A stretch of 64,000 nucleotides of DNA from Flocculibacter collagenilyticus (GTDB taxonomy: Bacteria; Pseudomonadota; Gammaproteobacteria; Enterobacterales; Alteromonadaceae): the NCBI RefSeq assembly GCF_016469335.1, contig NZ_CP059888.1, positions 3,909,579-3,973,578 of the forward strand, in the 5' to 3' direction. The notes below the pieces were generated by a model. That model saw only the letters and a program-made list of their open reading frames with translations. It searched no databases and was not told the DNA's origin. Numbering within the stretch: the stretch's first letter is position 1; each line of letters opens with the position of its first letter. The position numbers and the translations under genes were made by a program. Below, in pieces: positions 52,362 through 61,257 of the stretch.

Positions 52362-55300
52362 GTGCTCGAGCCAACGCTGGTAGTTGGGTAGATAAGTTTG
52401 TCAATAAACCGATTCTGTCCATTATATTGTCTATCGCATTTTGCTGTGCTGGAATTTATGCACTGGTATATATTTCAGTGATGCAGTTTCCTCGGCTGGA
52501 AAGTGCTTCGTTAGTGATTACCACGAATTACACCGGAGCATCGGCAGACATTATCAAAGGCTTTGTGACTGATCCGATTGAACGGGTAGCGTCTACCGTA
52601 CCGGGGGTTGATTATGTTGACTCGGTGTCTAAAGCAGGCTCAAGTACAGTCACGGCATGGCTAAATTTAAACGAAGATAGCACGCGGGCACTGGCAGAAA
52701 TGTCGGCAAAATTAAGTCAGGTAGGTTTTGAATTACCCCAAGCCGCAGAAGATCCTGTTATCACGGTAAGTCGAACCGACCGTCCTCATGCCTTATTTTA
52801 TTTAAATGTAAAAACGCAGGGCTATGACTTAACAGCCATTACCGACTTTATGAGTCGCCAAGTCACGCCAATTTTGAATAACATACCGGGCGTACAAAAA
52901 GTAGATATCGAAGGGAATAGAACACCTGCCATGCGTATTTGGCTAGCGCCTGATCAAATGCATGCCTATGGTTTAAGTGCAGCCGACATCAACCAAGCAT
53001 TAAAAGCCAATAACACACTGGCCACTTTTGGCTTTACGGATAGTCAGCAGCAAAAAATAGATATTGTGGCTAATACCCAATTACAAACCGTGGCTGAGTT
53101 TGAAAACATCATTGTTAAAAACTTAGGTAACAGAAATATACACTTAAAAGACATTGCCCGTATAGAACGTGCGCATACTCAGCCAATGATCAGTGCGAGA
53201 TTAAACCAAGAAGATACTGTGTATTTAGCGGTGTGGCCGTTACCGGGGGAAAATGAAATTGCCATAGGTGACAAGCTTTACCAATCGGTTGCTGAAATCA
53301 ATAAAACGCTACCCAACGGCCTTAGCATCAACTTTGCTTATGATGGCACGTTGTACATGCGTGATTCACTCAAAGAAATTACAACCACCTTAGTTGAAAC
53401 CATAATTATTGTGGGCATTGTGGTGCTGTTAATGATGGGGTCAATGCGCACTGCATTAGTGCCTTTAGTGACTATTCCTATTTCTATTTTAGGCGCAATT
53501 GCAGCCATTTATTTAGTGGGCTTCTCGCTTAATTTACTTACTGTGCTAGCGATTGTTTTATCAGTTGGATTAGTGGTGGATGATGCCATTGTGGTGGTAG
53601 AAAATGTGAGTCGTCATATGCGTAATGGACACTCGCGTTTGCAAGCTGCTTTAATCAGTTCCAGACAATTATTAATTCCGATTATTTCAATGACGCTGAC
53701 GCTGGCGATGGTGTATATACCCATTGGCTTTTTGGACGGCTTAACCGGTATTTTATTTAAAGAATTTGCTTTCTCACTAGCGATTGCGGTGATTATTTCA
53801 GGCATTATTGCGATAACTTTATCGCCAATTATGAGTGCCAATGTGGCACTAGAAGGGGGCAAAGAAAGCCGCTTTACTAAAAAAGTGAATGCGCTGTTTG
53901 ATGCATTAAGCCAGCGTTATGTAAGCGTGCTGAAACGTTGTTTTGCATGGACGCCGCAACTCATCGTCTTTGCATTTGTAGTTACACTGCTGATGGTGCC
54001 TTTTTATTTAGGGTCAGCAAAAGAGCTCGCGCCCATTGAAGATCAAAGCAATATCTTTGTGTTAGTGCAGTCGCCGCCAGATTCTTCACTTACTTATAAC
54101 GAAGACAGAATGACCAGTGTGGTTGATTCATTGCTTGCTATCGAAGGGACGAATCAAATGTGGCAAAACTTATACCCTGCTGGTGGCTTCGGTGGCTTAG
54201 AGTTTAAGTCGTCTTCCGAACGCGATTACAGCACCAGTGAAAAGCTGCCAGAAATTTACGGTTACTTATCAGGTTCGGCAGGACTGAATTTATTACCCAT
54301 CATGCCGTCTTCATTACCTACGGCGGGTCAATTTGATATTGAATTTATTGTAAAAGCCGCAGCGCCATACGAAGAGATGAAAGAATATGCTGACAAACTC
54401 GTTGGTGCCGCATTTCAAAGTGGTGAATTTTTATATGCAGACACCGATTTGAAAATTGATTTACCACAAATGCTGCTGTCATTTGATGCCAATAAAATTG
54501 CTGATCACAATATGACGATGAGCAGTGTGAGTGAGCAGTTAAGCGTTTATCTAACAACGAATTACGCTAACCGTTATGATGCAAGTGGAAAAGCCTATAA
54601 AGTTATTCCCATATTGGATGAAGTAAGTCGTTCAAATCCTGACGAAATCTTATCGTTACCCATTAAAACACCGTCGGGCGATCTTATTACCTTAGCTGCG
54701 GTCGCTTCAATACAGTGGCAAACCGCACCAAGGCAATTAAACTCATTCGGGCAACAGAACGCGTTCCGTGTGTTTGGTGGTATTTTGCCATCATCAACCA
54801 AAGAAAAGGCGTTAGCGGCATTAGAGCAAGCTGCGGCAGATATTCTACCTGCACACTATTATGTGGATTATGCGGGTGAGTCGCGTGAGATTAGACGCTC
54901 CAGTGGCCAATTGATTACCACCATGGGGCTTTCATTATTTATTGTTTATCTTATTTTAACCATTCAATTTAATAGCTTTAGAGATCCCCTTATTGTGTTT
55001 GGTGGCTGTGTATTCTTAGCGCTTTCAGGGGCATTAATCTTGCCTTTCTTTGGTTTAACCACGTTAAACATTTACTCGCAAATAGGTTTGATTACGTTAA
55101 TCGGCTTAATTGCGAAGAACGGTATTTTAATTGTGGAATTTGCTAACAGTGTGCAAGAAGCGGGTAAGTCAAAACTGCAAGCTATAACGGAAGCGGCGCA
55201 AACGCGGTTACGCCCTATTTTAATGACAACGGCTGCTACTGTTTTTGGCCACTTTCCCTTAGTGTTGGTAACGGGCGCAGGCGCAGAAGCACGGAATAGT

Positions 55301-55444
55301 ATTGGTATTATTCTCGTGGTTGGCATGTTAGTAGGCACGTTATTTACCCTATTTATTCTGCCCATGTTTTATTGGTTGTTCGCTAAAGAAAGAAATGCAC
55401 CAGCAATCGTAGATAAAGAGGTTGTGCTTCAGCATGCGGCTTAA
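52358..55444 (+). CDS. RND-family efflux permease
   Basis: 1028-aa inner-membrane proton antiporter of the HAE1/AcrB type. Motifs: FVNKPILSIILSIAFCCAGIYAL (first helix), FPRLESASLVITTNYTGASADIIKGFVTDPIE, GLVVDDAIVVVENVSRHM with the proton-relay Asp pair (about 405-410), and IGLIAKNGILIVEFAN near 920. Two six-helix halves and two periplasmic loops are complete. Coupled to the adaptor by a 4-bp ATGA overlap. It is the likely exporter of the cluster product or a pigment-linked detoxification pump. Confidence 0.93.
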   Translation: MSARANAGSWVDKFVNKPILSIILSIAFCCAGIYALVYISVMQFPRLESASLVITTNYTGASADIIKGFVTDPIERVASTVPGVDYVDSVSKAGSSTVTAWLNLNEDSTRALAEMSAKLSQVGFELPQAAEDPVITVSRTDRPHALFYLNVKTQGYDLTAITDFMSRQVTPILNNIPGVQKVDIEGNRTPAMRIWLAPDQMHAYGLSAADINQALKANNTLATFGFTDSQQQKIDIVANTQLQTVAEFENIIVKNLGNRNIHLKDIARIERAHTQPMISARLNQEDTVYLAVWPLPGENEIAIGDKLYQSVAEINKTLPNGLSINFAYDGTLYMRDSLKEITTTLVETIIIVGIVVLLMMGSMRTALVPLVTIPISILGAIAAIYLVGFSLNLLTVLAIVLSVGLVVDDAIVVVENVSRHMRNGHSRLQAALISSRQLLIPIISMTLTLAMVYIPIGFLDGLTGILFKEFAFSLAIAVIISGIIAITLSPIMSANVALEGGKESRFTKKVNALFDALSQRYVSVLKRCFAWTPQLIVFAFVVTLLMVPFYLGSAKELAPIEDQSNIFVLVQSPPDSSLTYNEDRMTSVVDSLLAIEGTNQMWQNLYPAGGFGGLEFKSSSERDYSTSEKLPEIYGYLSGSAGLNLLPIMPSSLPTAGQFDIEFIVKAAAPYEEMKEYADKLVGAAFQSGEFLYADTDLKIDLPQMLLSFDANKIADHNMTMSSVSEQLSVYLTTNYANRYDASGKAYKVIPILDEVSRSNPDEILSLPIKTPSGDLITLAAVASIQWQTAPRQLNSFGQQNAFRVFGGILPSSTKEKALAALEQAAADILPAHYYVDYAGESREIRRSSGQLITTMGLSLFIVYLILTIQFNSFRDPLIVFGGCVFLALSGALILPFFGLTTLNIYSQIGLITLIGLIAKNGILIVEFANSVQEAGKSKLQAITEAAQTRLRPILMTTAATVFGHFPLVLVTGAGAEARNSIGIILVVGMLVGTLFTLFILPMFYWLFAKERNAPAIVDKEVVLQHAA

Positions 55445-55485
55445 TTTCTTTAGGTATCCTTATTTGGGGATTTGGTTATAATAGC

Positions 55486-55522
55486 AAAGCCGTAGCAATA
55501 GAAGTGTTACGGCTTTATTTTT
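55486..55522 (+). terminator. Terminator of the NRPS operon
   Basis: AAAGCCGTA (55486-55494) pairs with TACGGCTTT (55508-55516) over a 13-nt loop and ATTTTT follows. It marks the right edge of the cluster, 42 bp after the RND permease. Confidence 0.85.
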
Positions 55523-55556
55523 AAACCAAGGGCGATCCCGCCATAAGAATACCAGC

Positions 55557-55970
55557 ATGATTATTATTTCTAACGCCGTTAGTATAAAGCCCGAAGAAGT
55601 TGAGCTAACTGCGATCCGTGCGCAAGGCGCGGGTGGGCAAAACGTCAATAAAGTGTCCAGTGCTATTCATTTACGTTTTAATATTCGCAATTCTAGTCTT
55701 CCTGAATTTTATAAAGAACGCCTACTTGCACTGAAAGATAGCCGCATTACCAAAGAAGGCGAGGTTATTTTAAAAGCGCAGCAATTTCGTACTCAAGAAC
55801 TCAATCGTGAAGATGCTATTAATCGTTTAGTGGCGTTAATCCGATCTGCCACCGTGATCCAAAAGTCACGTCGTCCAACCAAGCCTACGAAATCGTCTCA
55901 GCGTAAACGTATGGATAAGAAGAACCAGCGTGGTAAGGTTAAACAAATGCGTGGCAAAGTCAGCTTTTAG
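55557..55970 (+). CDS. arfB: Alternative ribosome-rescue factor ArfB (YaeJ)
   Basis: 137-aa release-factor-like peptidyl-tRNA hydrolase that frees stalled ribosomes. The GGQ motif is in TAIRAQGAGGQNVNKVSSAIHLRF (GGQ at about 26-28), and the basic C-terminal tail (RRPTKPTKSSQRKR, KQMRGKV) that enters the empty mRNA channel is complete. The sequence is close to E. coli YaeJ throughout. Confidence 0.94.
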   Translation: MIIISNAVSIKPEEVELTAIRAQGAGGQNVNKVSSAIHLRFNIRNSSLPEFYKERLLALKDSRITKEGEVILKAQQFRTQELNREDAINRLVALIRSATVIQKSRRPTKPTKSSQRKRMDKKNQRGKVKQMRGKVSF

Positions 55971-55994
55971 TATTAAGAAAAGGGTTGTATTGGT

Positions 55995-56453
55995 ATGCGT
56001 TTAGGAAGCGTTTGTTTAATGATTGCTGCGCTGGTAGCGTTTGGTACAGCGATAGCGCACATGTCGTGTATTGCGTTAGGCCCCGCGTGTTATGCAGCAC
56101 AAATGGCACCTCCACAAATTATTGAGTCGGCAAAACAAGGCACATTATTAGCGCCGTTAGGCACATTATTAGCGCCGTTAGGCACTACTTTTGTGTCAGC
56201 CATTTTTGTATTGCTTGGTTTATATGCGTTGTCGGGCGCGAAGGTGATTCGTAAATTGCCGTTACTAACGTTTGGTATTTATGCCATTGCTACGCTATGC
56301 ATTATTCGTGGTTTACTGGCGCTGCAATTGTGGGTAAGAAAGCCTGAGCTGGTAACAGACTTTGCTCTTTTGGCAGCGTGGGTATGGTTAATAACTGGCT
56401 TGTTATATTTGGTTGGTTATAAAGTAACGCAAAGGGCACACGCAAAGCATTAA
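55995..56453 (+). CDS. Small four-helix membrane protein with internal tandem repeat
   Basis: 152-aa protein with four hydrophobic segments (about 5-22, 58-82, 92-112 and 122-142). I do not recognise the family. At residues 49-62 a 7-residue unit GTLLAPL occurs twice in tandem, caused by an exact 21-bp DNA duplication (56139-56159 and 56160-56180). It follows arfB by 24 bp in the same direction. Confidence 0.7.
   Translation: MRLGSVCLMIAALVAFGTAIAHMSCIALGPACYAAQMAPPQIIESAKQGTLLAPLGTLLAPLGTTFVSAIFVLLGLYALSGAKVIRKLPLLTFGIYAIATLCIIRGLLALQLWVRKPELVTDFALLAAWVWLITGLLYLVGYKVTQRAHAKH
56139..56180 (+). repeat. 21-bp exact tandem duplication
   Basis: Two identical 21-bp units (56139-56159, 56160-56180), each encoding GTLLAPL, followed by the first 5 bases of a third unit (GGCAC). 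In frame, so it adds seven residues without breaking the gene. Typical of slippage and possibly variable between strains. Confidence 0.85.
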
Positions 56454-56567
56454 CCGTTATGCGTATAAGCGAATATTGTACTGCGCATGTGTCGTAATAT
56501 GCAGGCGATTACCTCATCACCTGCACATTACCTGCACATCAGATCTTCAGTGTTACACTTAAGCTGG

Positions 56568-57017
56568 TTACTGACTGGCTTTTTTTATCCAGCTGTCTAA
56601 CCATTCTAAAGCAAACTCTTCAGGCAGTGGATGCTCCATTACATCAATGGCAGCCATTTCGGTAATTTGTTTAGCACCTAATTCGGCCAATTTTTGATCC
56701 ATAGTTGTTCCAGCACCACAGTAGGTGTCGTAGCTGCTATCTCCAATACACAACACGCTATATTCTAGTTCACTAAGATCTGGCGACTGTGCGTCTAACT
56801 CATCATAAAACGGTTGAATATTATCTGGTAGATCGCCTGCGCCGTGGGTCGACGTACATACTAACCAAATTACATTCTTTGTTGACATGGCATCTAGCTG
56901 CGGCGTTTCGTGTAAGTTCACGCTCCAGCCTTTAGCTGTTAGCTTTTGTTCCATTTGTTCAGCGGTATATTCAGCACCGCCCATTTGGCTACCAATAATA
57001 ATTTCAATATGTTTCAT
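56568..57017 (-). CDS. mioC: Flavodoxin-like protein MioC
   Basis: 149-aa FMN flavodoxin; E. coli MioC is tied to biotin synthase activity and its gene flanks oriC. Family stretches are GSQMGGAEYTAEQMEQKL, VCTSTHGAGDLPDNIQPFYDEL (FMN loop) and CIGDSSYDTYCGAG. In E. coli and Shewanella mioC lies next to oriC; here about 41 kb separate them. It still lies on the mnmE side of the split. Confidence 0.92.
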   Translation of the reverse strand: MKHIEIIIGSQMGGAEYTAEQMEQKLTAKGWSVNLHETPQLDAMSTKNVIWLVCTSTHGAGDLPDNIQPFYDELDAQSPDLSELEYSVLCIGDSSYDTYCGAGTTMDQKLAELGAKQITEMAAIDVMEHPLPEEFALEWLDSWIKKASQ

Positions 57018-57109
57018 AAATACGATGTAGTTCTTTGCTAAAAAGTGGGCGTAATTATGGCATAAGTTAATAGCAAATGTTTATTACAAATCTTAATCGA
57101 ATATCGCAT

Positions 57110-57673
57110 TTATGGTGTGGGTGTGTGAAGTAGGGTGATGACTTTGCTTTGCCAATTATGTGCGGCAGTGACTTGATACGCGCTTGAATGCGGGTTCATA
57201 AAGCCATGTTGATAAGGAGTAGGCATACACGTTACATTGTGATGGCGCGTAAGACTGCTGTGTAACGATGAAATACAAAAGTGCTGCTCACTTTCAGGTA
57301 GTATTGCTAGCAGTTCACACAGCGGCGCTAAGTGGCTGTAATGACGTATTTGACTACCATAAAAGGCAATAACTTTGTTAACGGGCGTGGATGTGGCTAA
57401 TACATAGCTAGCGGCTGCTCCTACGCTAAATCCAACTATAATGACGTTATCGGTTTGGCTGGCAACAATATCTGCTAATTTCGCGGTGTATTTTTCAACG
57501 CTAGTCACGCTGCAAAAATGCTGGTAAGCCTCCGTTTCGTGATAAAACGGCGGCGTATTAATTGAGTAAGGCGATACGATTAACGGCTTAAATCCTGCCT
57601 GACTAAGCTCTTCGGCAAATTGATATAGATAGTCTTTTATACCGAAAATATCTGCTGCCAGTATTACTATCAT
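57110..57673 (-). CDS. Dienelactone hydrolase-like alpha/beta hydrolase
   Basis: 187-aa protein of the alpha/beta-hydrolase fold. The nucleophile elbow is GFSVGAAASY (about 80), preceded by a strand NVIIVGFS; YGSQIRHYS follows and a His is in PYQHGFMNP (about 156), suiting the third triad residue. The protein is short for the dienelactone hydrolase family (usually 220-250). Substrate unknown. Confidence 0.72.
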   Translation of the reverse strand: MIVILAADIFGIKDYLYQFAEELSQAGFKPLIVSPYSINTPPFYHETEAYQHFCSVTSVEKYTAKLADIVASQTDNVIIVGFSVGAAASYVLATSTPVNKVIAFYGSQIRHYSHLAPLCELLAILPESEQHFCISSLHSSLTRHHNVTCMPTPYQHGFMNPHSSAYQVTAAHNWQSKVITLLHTPTP

Positions 57674-57843
57674 GTGATTACTTTCCTTAGATTGGTACAG
57701 CGTGTTATACGCAATTATATTCGGCGTTAATGTTCAATGTTAATTAGCGTGATTAGTGTAGATGAAAGCATTACTGCATACTACGCCTAACATATTGATG
57801 TAGCTGTAAATACATTACAGTGTAAATGATAGGTGTGACATTG

Positions 57844-58443
57844 ATGACAGAGCAATTAATTTTATTAGCAACTGCAACGGCGTTATTGTTAGGTTCGCCC
57901 GGGCCAGCTCCGTTAGCGTTAGCGGCTACAGGCGCGACATTTGGTGTAAAGCAAAGTACACCATTTTTAATTGGCATCTTGGGTGGTTTAGCGTGGGTGA
58001 TTATTGCTACTGGGCTTGGTTTAGCGGCACTGTTAACCCAATGGCCAAAAATGGGGTTAGTGCTACAAATCATCGGCGTGCTGTATATTATTTACGTGGC
58101 GTTTAAAATTGCACGCGCACCAATGATTAGCGCTGATAATAACAAGGCTGCCTTACCTTCTTTAGCTGACGGCTTTATTCTTAATTTAGTTAACCCTAAA
58201 GCGTATGCCGCATTTCTCGCCTTATTCTCTCAATACAATACAGCTCATGATGCGAAATATAGTTTGGTTGTGATGGCATTGGTGTGCTTTGTGGTTGCAA
58301 TCATAGTTGACGGGTTATGGCTGCTATTCGGTGCCATGCTTAAACACGTTTTTAGTAACCCAACATGGGCGAGGGCAATTCGTTTATGTTTTGCTATTGC
58401 GGTGGTGTTGGCGGTGTTAGTGGCTTTATTTTCCCTTGCCTAA
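57844..58443 (+). CDS. LysE/RhtB-family exporter
   Basis: 199-aa membrane protein with five or six helices. The LysE-family signature is in TALLLGSPGPAPLALAATGATFGVKQSTPFLIGILGG and GFILNLVNPKAYAAFLALFSQ (quoted in part). I chose ATG 57844 (AGGTG upstream) over an ATG six codons earlier. Relatives export amino acids or homoserine lactones. Confidence 0.87.
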   Translation: MTEQLILLATATALLLGSPGPAPLALAATGATFGVKQSTPFLIGILGGLAWVIIATGLGLAALLTQWPKMGLVLQIIGVLYIIYVAFKIARAPMISADNNKAALPSLADGFILNLVNPKAYAAFLALFSQYNTAHDAKYSLVVMALVCFVVAIIVDGLWLLFGAMLKHVFSNPTWARAIRLCFAIAVVLAVLVALFSLA

Positions 58444-58690
58444 TGCGAATTGGTAGCGACCTGATTTCCCTAATAAAACTTAGTATGGATAACGCTACTT
58501 GAAGTGTTATAGGTACAAACAGAGCGGAAAAGTTATTTTAAAATTAAATACATATATGTTTATCAATAAAGCTCCTAAATCATTTGGTAAGTTTTAGAAA
58601 CCCCATCTATATTCTTAATATCGTGGTTAACTTTGCTCTTAAAGTTAATTTTCTCTTGCTGATAAATGATAAGTTACGTTGGTGATTTAA

Positions 58691-59560
58691 ATGGCAACTC
58701 CCGTGGACCTTGCAAAAATAGATAAACTACTCGAAGGCTTCACCATTCCCCCTCGTCCTGACATGTTGGTGAAATTACAAGAAGAAATTGAAAGCGATTC
58801 GCCAGATATAAAAACGATTGCTCATCTGATAAATCAGGATATTGGCATTGCTGGATTTACACTAAAGGTAGTTAATTCGCCTGTAATGGGATTATCCCGA
58901 AAAGTGAACTCAATAGAGCATGCTTGTATTTTTTTAGGTCTACATCGGCTGATTAAATTAGTGCGCAGTGTGGCGCTACGTTTTGCTGTAAGTGGTGGCA
59001 ATGAAGACGCATTCACCCATAAGTTGTGGAATACCTCTACGCAAGTAGCCAATGCTTGTTCGGCATTAGCCAAGCACCTTGATTTAGGAATGGCGGACGA
59101 AGCTTACACGGTAGGTATGTTTCATGATGCTGGGATAGCGTTAATTTTTGATCAACGCCCAGATTACCCCGATGTGCTACGGCACGCTTATGAGCAAACT
59201 GAAGAGTCAATCAGTGAATATGAAGAACGTGAAATTGCATCGTCACATGAAGTGCTTGGCTTTTTAATTGCACAAACATGGGGACTGGATGCGGCGATGT
59301 CTAACGTAATTGCGTATCATCATAGTTGTTCAATTATGCTGGCGTCGGGCGAAGCGACAGAAAAGCAATTATTTGCACTGTTAAAATTAGCTGAGCACAT
59401 GGTTGGTGCGCCAGGTAAATTATGTAACGCAAGTTTTGATAGTGACTGGGAGCGTTTCGGCGCGCAGGTATTAGATGTACTGGATTTAGAAGATTTTCAA
59501 TTGCTTGACGTGGGTGAAGTGTTACATGGCATGGATGTGGAAAATATTTATCATCATTAA
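58691..59560 (+). CDS. HDOD-domain protein
   Basis: 289-aa protein. The HDOD domain covers about residues 15-215: PPRPDMLVKLQEEIESDSPDIKTIAHLINQDIGIAGFTLKVVNSPVMGL and MADEAYTVGMFHDAGIALIF (both quoted in part). HDOD proteins are signalling relatives of HD-GYP that usually lack catalytic activity. A 247-bp spacer precedes it; only GGTGAT before the ATG stands out. Confidence 0.88.
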   Translation: MATPVDLAKIDKLLEGFTIPPRPDMLVKLQEEIESDSPDIKTIAHLINQDIGIAGFTLKVVNSPVMGLSRKVNSIEHACIFLGLHRLIKLVRSVALRFAVSGGNEDAFTHKLWNTSTQVANACSALAKHLDLGMADEAYTVGMFHDAGIALIFDQRPDYPDVLRHAYEQTEESISEYEEREIASSHEVLGFLIAQTWGLDAAMSNVIAYHHSCSIMLASGEATEKQLFALLKLAEHMVGAPGKLCNASFDSDWERFGAQVLDVLDLEDFQLLDVGEVLHGMDVENIYHH

Positions 59561-59619
59561 TTGAGCTTGCCGAAGAAAGTTTCTCGCGGCAAGCTATGTG
59601 AGCAACAAAGGCAAGTTGA

Positions 59620-61032
59620 TTATTTACCGATACAAAAGCTACTGAAAATTTTGCCCAATAAATCATCAGAACTAAATTCGCCAGTAATTTCATTGAGGTA
59701 TTGCTGTGTAATACGTAGCTCTTCAGCCAGTATTTCGCCTGCAATGTGTGCTTCTAGTTGGTCTTTTCCTGAGTATAAATGGTGTGCAGCATTGTCGAGT
59801 GCGTCTAAGTGACGACGGCGTGCCATGAAGCCACCTTCTGTTGAGCCTTGAAAGCCCATACAATCTTTAAGATGCTGTTTAAGCAACGTAATACCGCTGC
59901 CGTCTTTAGCAGATAAATGGTACACGGGATGCTGATTTGCGTCTGATTGGCCAGCACTTTCACCTGATAAATCGACTTTATTGCGGATCACGGTTAACCC
60001 TATGTTCTCTGGTAATCGCGCGACAAATTCTGGCCAAATTTTGTGAGGATCAGTTTCATCTGTTGTGGTTGCGTCTACCATAAAGAGTACGCGGTCGGCC
60101 TGTTTTATTTCATCCCAAGCACGTTGAATACCTATTTGCTCCACCTTGTCTGGGCTTTCACGTAGACCAGCGGTGTCGATAATGTGCAGAGGCATTCCAT
60201 CAATATGAATGTGTTCACGCAGCACGTCACGAGTGGTGCCGGCAATGTCTGTGACAATAGCGGCATCACGGCCAGCTAGTGCATTGAGTAAGCTAGATTT
60301 ACCCGCATTTGGGCGGCCTGCGATAACCACGCGCATGCCTTCACGGATAATACTGCCTTGTTTAGCTTCCGAGCGAACCGCTTCTAAGCTAGTGATGATA
60401 TTGTTGAGATCTTGCGCTACTTTGCCGTCAGACAAAAAATCTATTTCTTCATCTGGAAAGTCAATCGCTGCCTCAACGTACATACGTAAATGGATCACGT
60501 GTTCAACTAACGTATGAATTTTTTCAGAAAACTCACCTTGCAACGACTGTAATGCTGAACGAGCCGCTTGTTCAGAGTTTGAATCAATTAAATCGGCAAT
60601 GGCTTCAGCTTGAGTTAAGTCGATTTTATCATTGAGAAATGCGCGCTCACTGAACTCACCAGGGCGGGCAATACGAATATTACCGATTTGGCAAATAGCG
60701 CGAATTAGCATATCAATAATGACAGGGCCACCATGACCTTGTAGCTCTAGCACGTCTTCACCAGTGAATGAGTGAGGGGCTTTAAAAAAGAGTGCAATCC
60801 CTTCATCCAATGGCTGTTGTTGTTCATCCTTAAACGGTAAATACTCGGCGTAACGTACCTTGGGTACTTTACCTAATATACGCTCTGCTACTAATGTTGC
60901 GGCTGGGCCTGAAACACGCACTATGCCTACACCACCACGACCGGGAGCGGTGGCTTGTGCAACAATAGTATCAGGGCTATCGAATGTCGCTGCTGATTGT
61001 TGTGAGCTATTTGATGAGGCTTGGTCTGTCAT
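59620..61032 (-). CDS. mnmE: tRNA-modifying GTPase MnmE (TrmE)
   Basis: 470-aa GTPase that works with MnmG on tRNA U34. The N-terminal formyl-THF-binding domain holds [21 protein letters not shown]. The G domain (about 230-390) has P-loop [28 protein letters not shown] and NKVD. The C-terminal FCIGK with the catalytic Cys is intact. An N-terminal Ser/Gln-rich extension makes it about 16 residues longer than in E. coli. A terminator separates it from yidC. Confidence 0.96.
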   Translation of the reverse strand: MTDQASSNSSQQSAATFDSPDTIVAQATAPGRGGVGIVRVSGPAATLVAERILGKVPKVRYAEYLPFKDEQQQPLDEGIALFFKAPHSFTGEDVLELQGHGGPVIIDMLIRAICQIGNIRIARPGEFSERAFLNDKIDLTQAEAIADLIDSNSEQAARSALQSLQGEFSEKIHTLVEHVIHLRMYVEAAIDFPDEEIDFLSDGKVAQDLNNIITSLEAVRSEAKQGSIIREGMRVVIAGRPNAGKSSLLNALAGRDAAIVTDIAGTTRDVLREHIHIDGMPLHIIDTAGLRESPDKVEQIGIQRAWDEIKQADRVLFMVDATTTDETDPHKIWPEFVARLPENIGLTVIRNKVDLSGESAGQSDANQHPVYHLSAKDGSGITLLKQHLKDCMGFQGSTEGGFMARRRHLDALDNAAHHLYSGKDQLEAHIAGEILAEELRITQQYLNEITGEFSSDDLLGKIFSSFCIGK

Positions 61033-61111
61033 GATTGAAGCGCTATAAGTTGTCTAAATAAATTAAATACATTGGTTTGGCAAGCATAGCAGTCGTTGAT
61101 ACCCGCTACAA

Positions 61112-61137
61112 AAAAAGGTGACTTACGCCACCTTTTT
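61112..61137 (-). terminator. Terminator between yidC and mnmE
   Basis: AAAAAGGTG (61112-61120) pairs with CACCTTTTT (61129-61137) over an 8-nt loop, 120 bp after yidC. The spacer 61138-61257 holds two further imperfect hairpins (GAAGATG/CATCTTC and GGGGAT/ATCCCC) but no gene. Confidence 0.8.
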
Positions 61138-61257
61138 ATATCTGTCCCATTTGAAGATGTAGCGTTGTTGACTGCGCATCTTCAGCCTAATCGCTTAGTT
61201 TATCTAAGCTTATGGGGATTCAGATGCTTGTCGCTTAGCTGCATCCCCAACGGCCTG

